The position numbers and the translations under genes are program-made. Shown piece by piece: positions 18,193 to 25,862 of a stretch of 47,636 nt of DNA (positions within the stretch are counted from its first letter, which is position 1; each line of letters starts with the position of its first letter). The DNA lies in contig NZ_JAFKRG010000021.1 in the NCBI RefSeq assembly GCF_019038415.1, positions 1 through 47,636 of the forward strand. Direction: 5' to 3'. The DNA is from Synechococcus sp. CCY 9618 (GTDB lineage Bacteria; Cyanobacteriota; Cyanobacteriia; PCC-6307; Cyanobiaceae). The notes beneath the pieces were generated by a model. The model made no database searches, was not told the origin of the DNA, and worked only from the letters and a program-made list of their open reading frames with translations.

Positions 18193-18957
18193 ATGGGTGA
18201 TCGACCGGTGCGCGTGGTGGCTGCCGCCTGTGATGGGGCCTGCAGCGGCAACCCGGGCCCCGGGGGCTGGGGGGCGCTGCTGCGGTTCGAGGATGGTTCC
18301 CGCCGCGAACTGGGAGGAGCGGCAGCGGCCACCACCAATAACCGCATGGAGCTCACCGCGGCCCTGGCGGTGCTGGAGACCCTGAAGGACCTGCCGCGCC
18401 ATCCCGATCTGGCGCTGCGGACCGACAGCCGCTATCTGATCGATGGCCTCGAGAAGTGGATGGCCGGCTGGAAGCGGAAGGGGTGGCGCACGGCCTCCGG
18501 CAGTGCGGTGCTCAACCGTGACCTCTGGGAACAGCTGGACGCCGCCCGGTTGCCCGGGCTCGCCCTGCGCCACGTCCGCGGCCACAGCGGCGACCCCGAC
18601 AACGATCGCTGCGACGCCATCGCCGTGGCCTTCTCCCGGGGCCAGCCACCGTCGCTGGCGGGCGAGAGCGGCAGTGCGGCAGCTCAGCCAGTGGACGCCG
18701 ACGTCGTCGCTGAGCTGTCCGACCCCGCCCCCCCGCCCCTTCAGCAGCTGCTGTCACGCCTGGAGCTGGCTGACCGTCTGGCCGGTGGGGGCTACGGACT
18801 GACCGCGGTGGAACTGGCCCGGCTGCTGGAGGTGCCGATCGCGTCCCTGGAGGGAAAAGGGGATCCCTGGCCCTGGCGTGACTGGCTCGTGCGGCCTCTG
18901 GGGGACGGACGCTGGCGCCTGGAGCGCGGCGCGGGAGGATTGGCCAGGCCGCAGTGA
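18193..18957 (+). CDS. rnhA: Ribonuclease HI with extra C-terminal domain
   Basis: RNase HI cuts the RNA strand of RNA-DNA hybrids. The 254-aa product has all four catalytic carboxylates: Asp14 ([14 protein letters not shown]), Glu53 ([10 protein letters not shown]), Asp78 ([11 protein letters not shown]) and Asp141 ([15 protein letters not shown]). The RNase H fold ends near residue 150, the usual full length. An extra ~100 residues follow: an Ala/Pro linker and then a compact domain (about 180-247) with [20 protein letters not shown], which looks like a small helix-turn-helix, then [17 protein letters not shown]. The ATG at 18193 has a good Shine-Dalgarno (AAGGGG). The pyrD start lies just after it. 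Confidence 0.93.
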   Translation: MGDRPVRVVAAACDGACSGNPGPGGWGALLRFEDGSRRELGGAAAATTNNRMELTAALAVLETLKDLPRHPDLALRTDSRYLIDGLEKWMAGWKRKGWRTASGSAVLNRDLWEQLDAARLPGLALRHVRGHSGDPDNDRCDAIAVAFSRGQPPSLAGESGSAAAQPVDADVVAELSDPAPPPLQQLLSRLELADRLAGGGYGLTAVELARLLEVPIASLEGKGDPWPWRDWLVRPLGDGRWRLERGAGGLARPQ

Positions 18958-18968
18958 GGAGAAACGGT

Positions 18969-20156
18969 ATGCCGCAGGAGCAAGCAACCGGCGGCGGCCC
19001 GTCGGGAACCGGCGCCCTCTACGCCCGGTTCGTCGAGCCGTTGCTGCGCCGGGATGACGGCGCTGATGCCGAGCAGCTGAGCCGGCTCACCCTGGCTGCC
19101 CTGGGCCAGGCGGCCCTGCGTCGCCGCTGGCCCCTGGTGAGCGGCAGCCTGGCGGGGCTGGGGGCCGAGCTGCAGCGGCGGGATCCCCGCCTTGAGCAGA
19201 CCCTGTTCGGCTGCCGCTTCGCCAACCCCGTGGGACTGGCCGCCGGCTTCGACAAAAATGGTGTGGCCGCTGCCATCTGGCATCTGTTCGGCTTCGGCTT
19301 CGCCGAACTGGGCACCGTCACCTGGCAGCCGCAGCAGGGCAACCCCCGGCCCCGGCTGTTCCGGCTGGCCGAGGAGCGGGCAGCCCTCAACCGCATGGGC
19401 TTCAACAACGACGGGGCGCGGGCGGTGCGCCGCACGCTGGAACGGCAGCAGATGCCCCCGCCGGGTCAGCGTCCCGCGGTGCTCGGTATCAATCTGGGCA
19501 AATCGAAGCCGGTGTCCCTGGAGCAGGCCCCGGACGATTACGCGGCCTCCCTGGAGCTGCTGGCACCGCTGGCCGACTACGCCGTGGTCAATGTGAGCTC
19601 CCCCAACACTCCCGGGTTGCGGGATCTGCAGGAGGAGGCCCAGCTGCGGCGACTGGTGGAACGGCTGCGGCGTCTGCCGGCCTGCCCGCCGCTGCTGGTC
19701 AAGATCGCGCCCGATCTGGAGGACGACGCCATCGACACCATCGCCCGCCTTGCCTATGAGGAGGGGCTCGCGGGTGTGATCGCGGTGAACACCTCAGTGA
19801 ACCGACTGGGCCTGGAGAACCGTCGTCTGGCTGCCTCGGGTCGCACCCTGGCCGAGGAAGCCGGGGGGCTGAGCGGTCGTCCCCTGCGCCGACGGGCCGT
19901 GGAGGTGCTGCGCCGACTGCGCGCCACGGCCGGCCCGGCCCTGCCCCTGATCGGCGTGGGCGGCATCGACTCGGCCGAGGCGGCCTGGGAGCGGATCAGC
20001 TCCGGAGCATCCCTGATTCAGATCTACACCGGGTGGATCTACGAAGGTCCGGCACTTGTCCCTTCGATTCTGGAGGGATTGACGCTCCAGCTCGATCGCC
20101 ATGGATGCAGGACGCTTTCCGAAGTTGTGGGTTCGGGGATGCCCTGGCGCCCATGA
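18969..20156 (+). CDS. pyrD: Dihydroorotate dehydrogenase (quinone), class 2
   Basis: Membrane-associated flavoenzyme oxidising dihydroorotate to orotate in pyrimidine synthesis, passing electrons to quinone. The 395-aa protein has the class 2 N-terminal helical extension ([15 protein letters not shown]...) and then [39 protein letters not shown] and [10 protein letters not shown]. It also has [20 protein letters not shown], the catalytic-serine segment [15 protein letters not shown], and [13 protein letters not shown] near the FMN phosphate. The ATG at 18969 has AGGAGA six bases upstream; a GTG at 18954 overlapping the rnhA stop is less likely. It is probably co-transcribed with rnhA. Confidence 0.97.
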   Translation: MPQEQATGGGPSGTGALYARFVEPLLRRDDGADAEQLSRLTLAALGQAALRRRWPLVSGSLAGLGAELQRRDPRLEQTLFGCRFANPVGLAAGFDKNGVAAAIWHLFGFGFAELGTVTWQPQQGNPRPRLFRLAEERAALNRMGFNNDGARAVRRTLERQQMPPPGQRPAVLGINLGKSKPVSLEQAPDDYAASLELLAPLADYAVVNVSSPNTPGLRDLQEEAQLRRLVERLRRLPACPPLLVKIAPDLEDDAIDTIARLAYEEGLAGVIAVNTSVNRLGLENRRLAASGRTLAEEAGGLSGRPLRRRAVEVLRRLRATAGPALPLIGVGGIDSAEAAWERISSGASLIQIYTGWIYEGPALVPSILEGLTLQLDRHGCRTLSEVVGSGMPWRP

Positions 20157-20189
20157 TTCGGTACCTTTCGCTGGCATGGGATCGGAGAA

Positions 20190-21092
20190 TTGGTTTTTTC
20201 TGGCCTGATCGGCTTGAAGGATGATCTGGAAGATCGTCTGCGACCCATTGGGGCGCAGCTGTTTCCCAGACAGGTGTTGCTGGAGCTGCGGGACGACGCC
20301 CTGCTTGGCCAGGTGCTGAAGGGGGACAGCCCCGAGCCCGTGAGCATCGATCTCCCCCTCCCCCCGCTCACCTGTCTGGATGGCCAGCCACTGGAGAAGG
20401 AGCCCCTCGGCGATCTGATCGGCGATCTGCTGGTCCGCGATGGCCTGCAAGATGCCTATGTCCTGGCTTCCCTGCCCGAAGGCGCGGTGGAGTGGCGGGT
20501 CATCGACTGGCCCTTCGACGCGATCCCCGACAATCCCATCGAAGCCCTGCGCACCATTGACCCGCCGCTTCCGCTGAACGTTCCCCTGGTCGAGGCCGCC
20601 ATTGACCTGAGGCCCCTGGCGGGTCCCACATCGCGGATGCTGATGGCCGTTGCGTCCAGGCAGCTGGTGGACGACTGGATCGAGGTGTTCACCCTGGCCG
20701 GCGCCCAGCTGGAGCGCCTGGCTCCGGCCCAGTCCTGTCGACTTGCGGCGGTGAATGCGTTGCTGGAGAGGGCCCCGGACGACGAGCTCACGGTGTTCAT
20801 CCATCCGCTGGCGGAGGGTGCCCGCCTGCTCCTGCTGCGTCGTGCCGAGCCGGTGTTCAACTGGCTCCTCCCGGAGATGGATGACGACCTGGTTCGGGAG
20901 GTGCAGCGCTGTGTGAGCTTCTACCGCCGCCAGGATCCTTCGGTGCGCCGGCTTCGGCTCCTGCTCAGCGCTCCTGTGGCTGGCCAGGAGACACTCCAGA
21001 ACGCGCTTGGCATTCCGGCCGAAATCCTCACCCCGGAGCCCTACGGATCCCTGGTCCTTCAGGGGCTGGCCATGGCGGAGTCGGAACGATGA
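20190..21092 (+). CDS. pilM: PilM-like type IV pilus assembly protein
   Basis: Position as first gene of a pilM-N-O-Q set and an actin-like layout suggest PilM, the cytoplasmic ATPase-fold protein that holds PilN/PilO at the inner membrane. The product of about 300 aa is divergent: I see SLPEGAVEWRVIDWPFD, RMLMAVASRQLVDDWIEVF and FSL-like strands, but no crisp nucleotide motif. It is shorter than many PilM proteins. The start is uncertain: no ATG is available at the 5' end, and TTG at 20190 (or TTG at 20214) is the best option. The stop overlaps pilN (ATGA). A HofM/GspL-like relative is possible. Confidence 0.72.
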   Translation: MVFSGLIGLKDDLEDRLRPIGAQLFPRQVLLELRDDALLGQVLKGDSPEPVSIDLPLPPLTCLDGQPLEKEPLGDLIGDLLVRDGLQDAYVLASLPEGAVEWRVIDWPFDAIPDNPIEALRTIDPPLPLNVPLVEAAIDLRPLAGPTSRMLMAVASRQLVDDWIEVFTLAGAQLERLAPAQSCRLAAVNALLERAPDDELTVFIHPLAEGARLLLLRRAEPVFNWLLPEMDDDLVREVQRCVSFYRRQDPSVRRLRLLLSAPVAGQETLQNALGIPAEILTPEPYGSLVLQGLAMAESER

Positions 21093-21799
21093 GCGCCCCC
21101 CTCCTCGATCTGCTGCGGGAGCGCCGGCAGAAGCTGGGCCAGGAGAGCATGACCTCGGCCCTGCTCGACAGGCGCCCCCTGCTGCTCAGGGGCGCTCTGG
21201 TCGGTGCGGTGGTCCTCGGGGTCGCGGTGGGCTGCACGGCCCTGGTGTTTCTGCGGCAGCAGGTCGTGAAGGCCCAGACCGCCCAGTTGACTCGCTTCGA
21301 GGCGGAGTCGAACCAGCTCCAGGCGGAGATGGCGGCCAGCAAGACCAAGCTCGATCAGCTCACCGCCATCAATCGCGGCCTCACAGAAGCCCTCACCACC
21401 CTGCGCACCTCCTCGGCCCTGCTGGCTGATCTGCAGCTGCGAACTCCGGAGGGTGTGCAGATCACCAGCGCCGAAGCCAGGGGAACAGTGCTCGTTCTGA
21501 AGGGTCAGGCCGTTGACCCCCTGGCCTTCGCCCGCATCAATGCCATGCAGCTGGAATTGCGCCGTTCACCCCTGATGGATGCCAAAGGGGTGAACCTCGT
21601 CAAGCTGGAGCGGGTCGAGGCGACGGCCGGCACTGCCAAGCCGGACGATCCGGTGATCGCCTCGGCGGTCCGCTTCGAGATGACCGGTCCGTTCGCCAGC
21701 CTGCCTCCCGCCCGACAGCTGGCTGTCATGCGGCAGCTGGGCTCCCAGGGCATGGCGCGGCGTCTGCAACTTCTTCAGGGGGAGGGTCTGATCCAATGA
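21089..21799 (+). CDS. pilN: PilN-like type IV pilus inner-membrane protein
   Basis: A 236-aa bitopic protein: short cytoplasmic N-terminus with LLDLLRERRQKLG, one transmembrane helix (about 33-55, GALVGAVVLGVAVGCTALVF), a coiled coil (about 60-95) and a ferredoxin-like periplasmic domain. This is the PilN plan, in which the N-terminus binds PilM and the rest pairs with PilO. The canonical INLLPYR-type PilM-binding motif is replaced by PLLDLLRERR, fitting a diverged PilM. ATGA overlaps on both sides show translational coupling with pilM and pilO. Confidence 0.8.
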   Translation: MSAPLLDLLRERRQKLGQESMTSALLDRRPLLLRGALVGAVVLGVAVGCTALVFLRQQVVKAQTAQLTRFEAESNQLQAEMAASKTKLDQLTAINRGLTEALTTLRTSSALLADLQLRTPEGVQITSAEARGTVLVLKGQAVDPLAFARINAMQLELRRSPLMDAKGVNLVKLERVEATAGTAKPDDPVIASAVRFEMTGPFASLPPARQLAVMRQLGSQGMARRLQLLQGEGLIQ

Positions 21800-22605
21800 C
21801 CAATCTTCAGGACGGTGCCTCCAGGCTCTCGGGGGCCACCCTGCGCCGGCTCTGGTTCCTTGTACCGGCCGGAGCCCTCGGCGGGCTGGGTCTGCTGGTG
21901 ATTCTGGGGGGGTTGCTGCCCCTCTGGAGCAGCCTGCAGCGGGACAGCCAGCGTCTGCAGGAACTGGAGCAGATCCGTGACCAGGTCACGTTGATGCGAA
22001 GCCAGCTGACCGCCACCAGGGAGAACACCCAGGCGGCCACGGACAGGAAGGCCAAGATCGTGGAGCTGATCACAGGCAACGGCGACCTGTCCACCTTCGT
22101 GGCCATGCTCGACCGGGAGGCCACGGCCACCGGGGTTCAGCTCAATCTCTTCGAGCCTGCCGAGATGCCACCTGGTGCAGCGACACCTGGTGCCCCGACT
22201 GCCACGCCTGGTGGAACACCCCCCCCTCCGGCAGCAGCACCGGCTCCTGCGCCCGGCACGCCTCCGGCCCAGGGGGGCGCTCCAGCCGCTCAGCCCGGTC
22301 CCCTCGCTCTGGAGGGTCTCAGCCTGAAGACCCTGCTGGTGTCAGCCCGCGGCAGTTTCCCGGCCTTGCTGGCTTTCCTGCGCCGCCTGGAGGAACTCAA
22401 CGTGCTCGTCGTCCAGAGCAATCTCAATCTCACTCTCCCCGATGCGAAGGGGCCTGACGGCAAACCCCTCAACGCCGATGTTCCCGTGGTCCTGAAACTT
22501 TCCCTGGGCCTCTACAGCCGCTCGCCCTCGGCCCCCCCGGCTCCAGGCGGCACCGCCGTTCCCGCCCCCGCTCCTGCCCCCTCCACCCAAGCGCCTCCCA
22601 ACTGA
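21796..22605 (+). CDS. pilO: PilO-like type IV pilus inner-membrane protein
   Basis: A 269-aa bitopic protein with one transmembrane segment (about 20-43), a coiled coil (about 48-78) and a C-terminal domain (about 175-238, GLSLKTLLVSARGSFPALLAF...) typical of PilO. The coiled coil and C-terminal domain are separated by an unusually long Pro/Ala/Gly/Thr linker (about 118-172). A second Pro/Ala tail closes the protein. A run of eight C's (near 22219-22226) lies in the linker. PilO and PilN form the alignment complex between the pilus motor and the PilQ secretin. It is coupled to pilN (ATGA) and ends one base before the pilQ ATG. Confidence 0.82.
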   Translation: MTNLQDGASRLSGATLRRLWFLVPAGALGGLGLLVILGGLLPLWSSLQRDSQRLQELEQIRDQVTLMRSQLTATRENTQAATDRKAKIVELITGNGDLSTFVAMLDREATATGVQLNLFEPAEMPPGAATPGAPTATPGGTPPPPAAAPAPAPGTPPAQGGAPAAQPGPLALEGLSLKTLLVSARGSFPALLAFLRRLEELNVLVVQSNLNLTLPDAKGPDGKPLNADVPVVLKLSLGLYSRSPSAPPAPGGTAVPAPAPAPSTQAPPN

Positions 22606-22606
22606 C

Positions 22607-24973
22607 ATGTCGACACGAAGGGACCCGGTAACTGGCCGATTCGTTGACCCGCCGATAACATTCGGCCGATTCGGAGATCAGGGAAACGTGGCAAAACGTC
22701 GGTGGCGGCACGTTCTCTCCGCGTCCATCGGTCTTGTGGCCCTCCAGCAGGGGACAGGTCTGAGCGCCCTGGCGGCGACCGTGGTCCCGCCCCCTTCCGG
22801 ATCCTCCCCATCGCGGGCCGACAGGGATGTTTCCCAGGCCTCCGGTTCGCTGCAGATCAAGCTGCGCCGGCTGCCCGATTCGGTTGAGGTGGTGATCGAG
22901 GGAACGGGCCCCGCCCCTGTCCTGCAGCAGACCACCCAGGGAGCCACCTGGATGGGCCGGCTGCAGACCGCCACCCCCATGGCCCTGCGGGCCGGCCCCC
23001 AGCGGTTGTCGTTGCCCGAGGCCGGCCTGCAGAGCGTCACCTTCGAGGGTTCGGGCACCCTCTTCGAACTCAAGGTCTCCCCCACGCCCGGTTTTCCGGT
23101 CGGTCGTCCCGTGGTCAGTGGTGACGGCCGCAGCCTGATCCTCACCTTCAACGCCCCGGCGCTGAGCACTCTCCAGACCCTGACCCCCAACGCCACCACC
23201 CCCGGGCGGGTCCCCCAGCCCGGCTTCATCCCTCCCCTGCAGCCCCGGGCCGTAGCCCCCCCGCTGGGGGACATGGCCGTGGGCACCATGACCATCAGCA
23301 ACCCCAGCTCTGTGAATGTCAGCGGTCCGCCGGTGACCATGACCCTGCGCAACGCCCCAGCCAAGGACGTGCTGATGGCCCTGAGCCAGCTGGGCGGTTA
23401 CGGGTTCGTCTACGTCGATGATGCCAATGACCTGGGCAGAAGAGAGTCACTCTCCCCGTCAGCCGAGCCTCCAAAGCCCGGCTCTCCAGCGACCCGTCCC
23501 ATTTCGATTTCCTTCCGGAGGGAAGCCTATGGGCGGGCGCTGAATTCGGCACTCCTGGCGGCCGGCCTCCAAGGGAAGAAGGACGGAAACACCATCTTCG
23601 CTGGCCCGAATGTGCTGGCCAAGAATTTTGGTGCCCAACTCTCCAAGGTTTATCGGCTGAACCAGGTACCCCCCAATTCAGCGGCTGACTACCTTGCCAA
23701 CCTGGGTGCCCAGGTCAGCAAGACCAACACGATCACCACCGCGGTCTCTGAAGGTGTCGCCAGCACATCGGCCCCCGCCGGCAGCCCCACCTCCGCCACA
23801 ACCACCTCCAGCAGCACCACGCTGGTGGAAACCTTCGGAGCTTCGGAAGGTCCTCTGATCGGTCTGCGCGCCACTACCGACACCCGTCTGTCGACTATCA
23901 CCCTTGTAGGGAGTCCAAGCCTGGTGGCGATCGCCGAGCAGTATCTGAAGCAACTAGATCTGCGCCAGCGGCAGGTGGCCCTGTCGGTAAAAATTCTAGA
24001 TGTAAATCTAGAGAACGATTTCCAAGTGGCTAACAGTTTCGCCTTCCGCTGGGGCAATAACTTCATTGTCAATGACAATGGCTCGCTTGCGGCAAACTTT
24101 GGTTCACTTCTTGGCGGCAGTTCGCCGAACTTGGGAACTCAGCAATTGCCTGCGGTGGTTCCTTTTCAAGGCTTCAATGGAACTCCCAATCCCGGGGTCG
24201 CCAATAATTATCCAAAAGATAGTTTCTTTGATTTTGTACAAGCTCAAATCTTGTCGCGCAACACCAAGCTTCTCGCCAGTCCCACTATAATTATGCAAGA
24301 AAACCCTTCGGTGCTGCGTGAGGGTGGCGGTCAATCCAGTTCCGGGGGCGGAGACACTGAAAATCCCGGCGGCCTTGATGAATACACGATTGATTCGCCT
24401 ATCGGACGGCGCCGAGCCAATGAGGCTGTGGTTCGAGTCGGAACGAACGTGATCACACAATTTGATGTAAATTCATCAGGTGGTAGTGGGGCTACGGCCA
24501 ATATTATTACTTGCGAGCCCACCTTGTCCACTGCAGGCTTGGTCTTGGGGGCTAGAGTCGAAAAGATAGATGACAATGGATTCGTTACATTTACCCTTTC
24601 CCCTAGTGTCTCTGCCGTTACTGACCGTCAGTCTGTTCCAGGATGTGGCTTTATTGATACTCTTAGTGTTAGACGCCTTGATTCTGGTGCCTTGCGCGTC
24701 CGCGACGGCCAAACCTTAATTCTCACTGGTGTGATCTCCGATTTTGACCGGTCCGTGGTAACCAAATGGCCGATCCTCGGGGATATTCCCCTTATCGGCC
24801 AGTTCTTCCGGGGTACCTCCAACAGCCGGGAAAAGCGCGAACTGGTCATCATGGTGACCCCTCGCATCATCAATGACACCGAAGGCGGAACTTACGGCTA
24901 CGGCTACCAGCCCTCCACCCCCGATTCCCGCGCTTTCCTCCGCGGTGCTCCTCAACCGCCCCTGAACCCCTGA
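22607..24973 (+). CDS. pilQ: PilQ-like type IV pilus secretin
   Basis: Outer-membrane secretin through which the type IV pilus passes, also needed for DNA uptake in competent cyanobacteria. The 788-aa protein has a signal peptide (after MAKRRWRHVLSASIGLVAL). An AMIN-like domain (about 75-190) and an STN/N-domain (about 245-330, TLRNAPAKDVLMALSQLGGY) follow, then an N1-type ring domain with a Thr/Ser-rich insert (about 385-425) and the secretin core (about 455-770, ending PILGDIPLIGQFFRG and ELVIMVTPRIIND). Using the GTG at 22688 would put the signal peptide at the very N-terminus, so the true start may lie there. No separate pilP gene is present. The secretin core is much poorer in GC than the rest. 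Confidence 0.93.
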   Translation: MSTRRDPVTGRFVDPPITFGRFGDQGNVAKRRWRHVLSASIGLVALQQGTGLSALAATVVPPPSGSSPSRADRDVSQASGSLQIKLRRLPDSVEVVIEGTGPAPVLQQTTQGATWMGRLQTATPMALRAGPQRLSLPEAGLQSVTFEGSGTLFELKVSPTPGFPVGRPVVSGDGRSLILTFNAPALSTLQTLTPNATTPGRVPQPGFIPPLQPRAVAPPLGDMAVGTMTISNPSSVNVSGPPVTMTLRNAPAKDVLMALSQLGGYGFVYVDDANDLGRRESLSPSAEPPKPGSPATRPISISFRREAYGRALNSALLAAGLQGKKDGNTIFAGPNVLAKNFGAQLSKVYRLNQVPPNSAADYLANLGAQVSKTNTITTAVSEGVASTSAPAGSPTSATTTSSSTTLVETFGASEGPLIGLRATTDTRLSTITLVGSPSLVAIAEQYLKQLDLRQRQVALSVKILDVNLENDFQVANSFAFRWGNNFIVNDNGSLAANFGSLLGGSSPNLGTQQLPAVVPFQGFNGTPNPGVANNYPKDSFFDFVQAQILSRNTKLLASPTIIMQENPSVLREGGGQSSSGGGDTENPGGLDEYTIDSPIGRRRANEAVVRVGTNVITQFDVNSSGGSGATANIITCEPTLSTAGLVLGARVEKIDDNGFVTFTLSPSVSAVTDRQSVPGCGFIDTLSVRRLDSGALRVRDGQTLILTGVISDFDRSVVTKWPILGDIPLIGQFFRGTSNSREKRELVIMVTPRIINDTEGGTYGYGYQPSTPDSRAFLRGAPQPPLNP
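23985..24740 (+). other. Low-GC segment inside pilQ (secretin core)
   Basis: Within an otherwise ~65-70% GC gene, this segment is much richer in A/T and uses A/T-ending codons such as AAT, GAT, TTA and ACA. By direct count 24181-24240 has 23 G/C in 60 and 24541-24600 has 26 in 60. It covers about residues 460-711, from RQVALSVKILDVNLENDF to just past RDGQTLILTGVI. Base use returns to normal for the conserved C-terminal secretin signature. The edges are approximate. Confidence 0.85.
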
Positions 24974-24989
24974 TCGGGGGCTCCCACGA

Positions 24990-25853
24990 TCAGAACGCGA
25001 GGGGCAGCAGGAACTTCATTGCCAGGGGGACCAGCACCTGGGCAAATCCGGCCGCTCCGCTGAGCAACTGCCCTCCCATGCCATTGCCCTCAAGCCCTTT
25101 TTTGGCCGGCGCCAGCAGGGCGGCCGAGGCCTTGGTGAGTTGCTTTGCCTGCTCCTCATCCCCGTTCCTGGCGTAGAGGCTGGCCGCATAGGTCAGGTCC
25201 CGGGCCGCCAGCTCGGTGTTGCCCTGTTCGCTGCGGGCCAGGCCCCGGGCCACCCAGCTGATGGCGGCGTCGGGCTGGAGCCGGATCGCATCAGAGAAGA
25301 GCTGTTCGGCCTGGGGAAAACGGTTGGCCATCGCTTCGGTGACGCCCGCGTTGTGCAGTTCCGGGTAGCTCAGCACCGAAGGACCCAAGCCCCGGGCCTC
25401 CTGCCAGTGGCTGCGGGCCAGGCCGCCGGGATCGAGCAGGGCACCACTCAGATCGCTCTGGCGCAGATCCGTGCCCTCAAGCCGGGCGCCCCGCAGATCG
25501 GCCCCCTGCAGCGACGCTCCCTGGAGACTGGTGAAGCTCAGGTCGGCCCCCTCGAGCCGTGCCCCGTCCAGGCGGGCCTGGCTGAGGTTGGCCCGCTGCA
25601 GCTGGGCACCGCGCAGATCCGCATCCCGCAGGTCGGCGTGCACCAGGTCCGCGTCCTGCAGCTTGCACCTGGGGCAGTCGCGCTGGTTCAGCAGGCGGAT
25701 CAGGTCGTCGTCCGTGCCCGCCCTGGCCGGCGCCGGCATGAGCAGGGTGGTCAGCAGTGCCAGCAGGAAAAGACCGGCGCCGCCCACCGATTCTCTTCGG
25801 CTCCCGGGTGCCGAGGACAGGCGTCGGACAGGGCCGTGGACATGGCTGGGCAT
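24990..25853 (-). CDS. Exported pentapeptide-repeat protein with TPR-like tail
   Basis: A 287-aa protein with an N-terminal signal sequence or anchor (hydrophobic GLFLLALLTTLLMPAPARA, cleavage likely after ARA). It then has a CPRC motif (about 60-63) and about 15 pentapeptide units of the A(D/N)LxG type (about 66-140, e.g. ADLRDADLRGAQLQRANL). A TPR-like helical section follows (about 168-225, NRFPQAEQLFSDAIRLQPDA). The last 25 residues are hydrophobic. Pentapeptide repeats form a right-handed quadrilateral beta helix; such proteins are abundant in cyanobacteria and mostly uncharacterised, with many in the lumen or periplasm. It is 16 bp from the convergent pilQ and the last gene of the minus-strand group that starts with moxR. 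Confidence 0.82.
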   Translation of the reverse strand: MPSHVHGPVRRLSSAPGSRRESVGGAGLFLLALLTTLLMPAPARAGTDDDLIRLLNQRDCPRCKLQDADLVHADLRDADLRGAQLQRANLSQARLDGARLEGADLSFTSLQGASLQGADLRGARLEGTDLRQSDLSGALLDPGGLARSHWQEARGLGPSVLSYPELHNAGVTEAMANRFPQAEQLFSDAIRLQPDAAISWVARGLARSEQGNTELAARDLTYAASLYARNGDEEQAKQLTKASAALLAPAKKGLEGNGMGGQLLSGAAGFAQVLVPLAMKFLLPLAF

Positions 25854-25862
25854 GGTCCCGCC

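Noticed and set aside
20190-20192. TTG start for pilM as an error or frameshift
   Set aside because: No stop or frameshift is visible; non-ATG starts are common, and the frame is intact to the pilN overlap.
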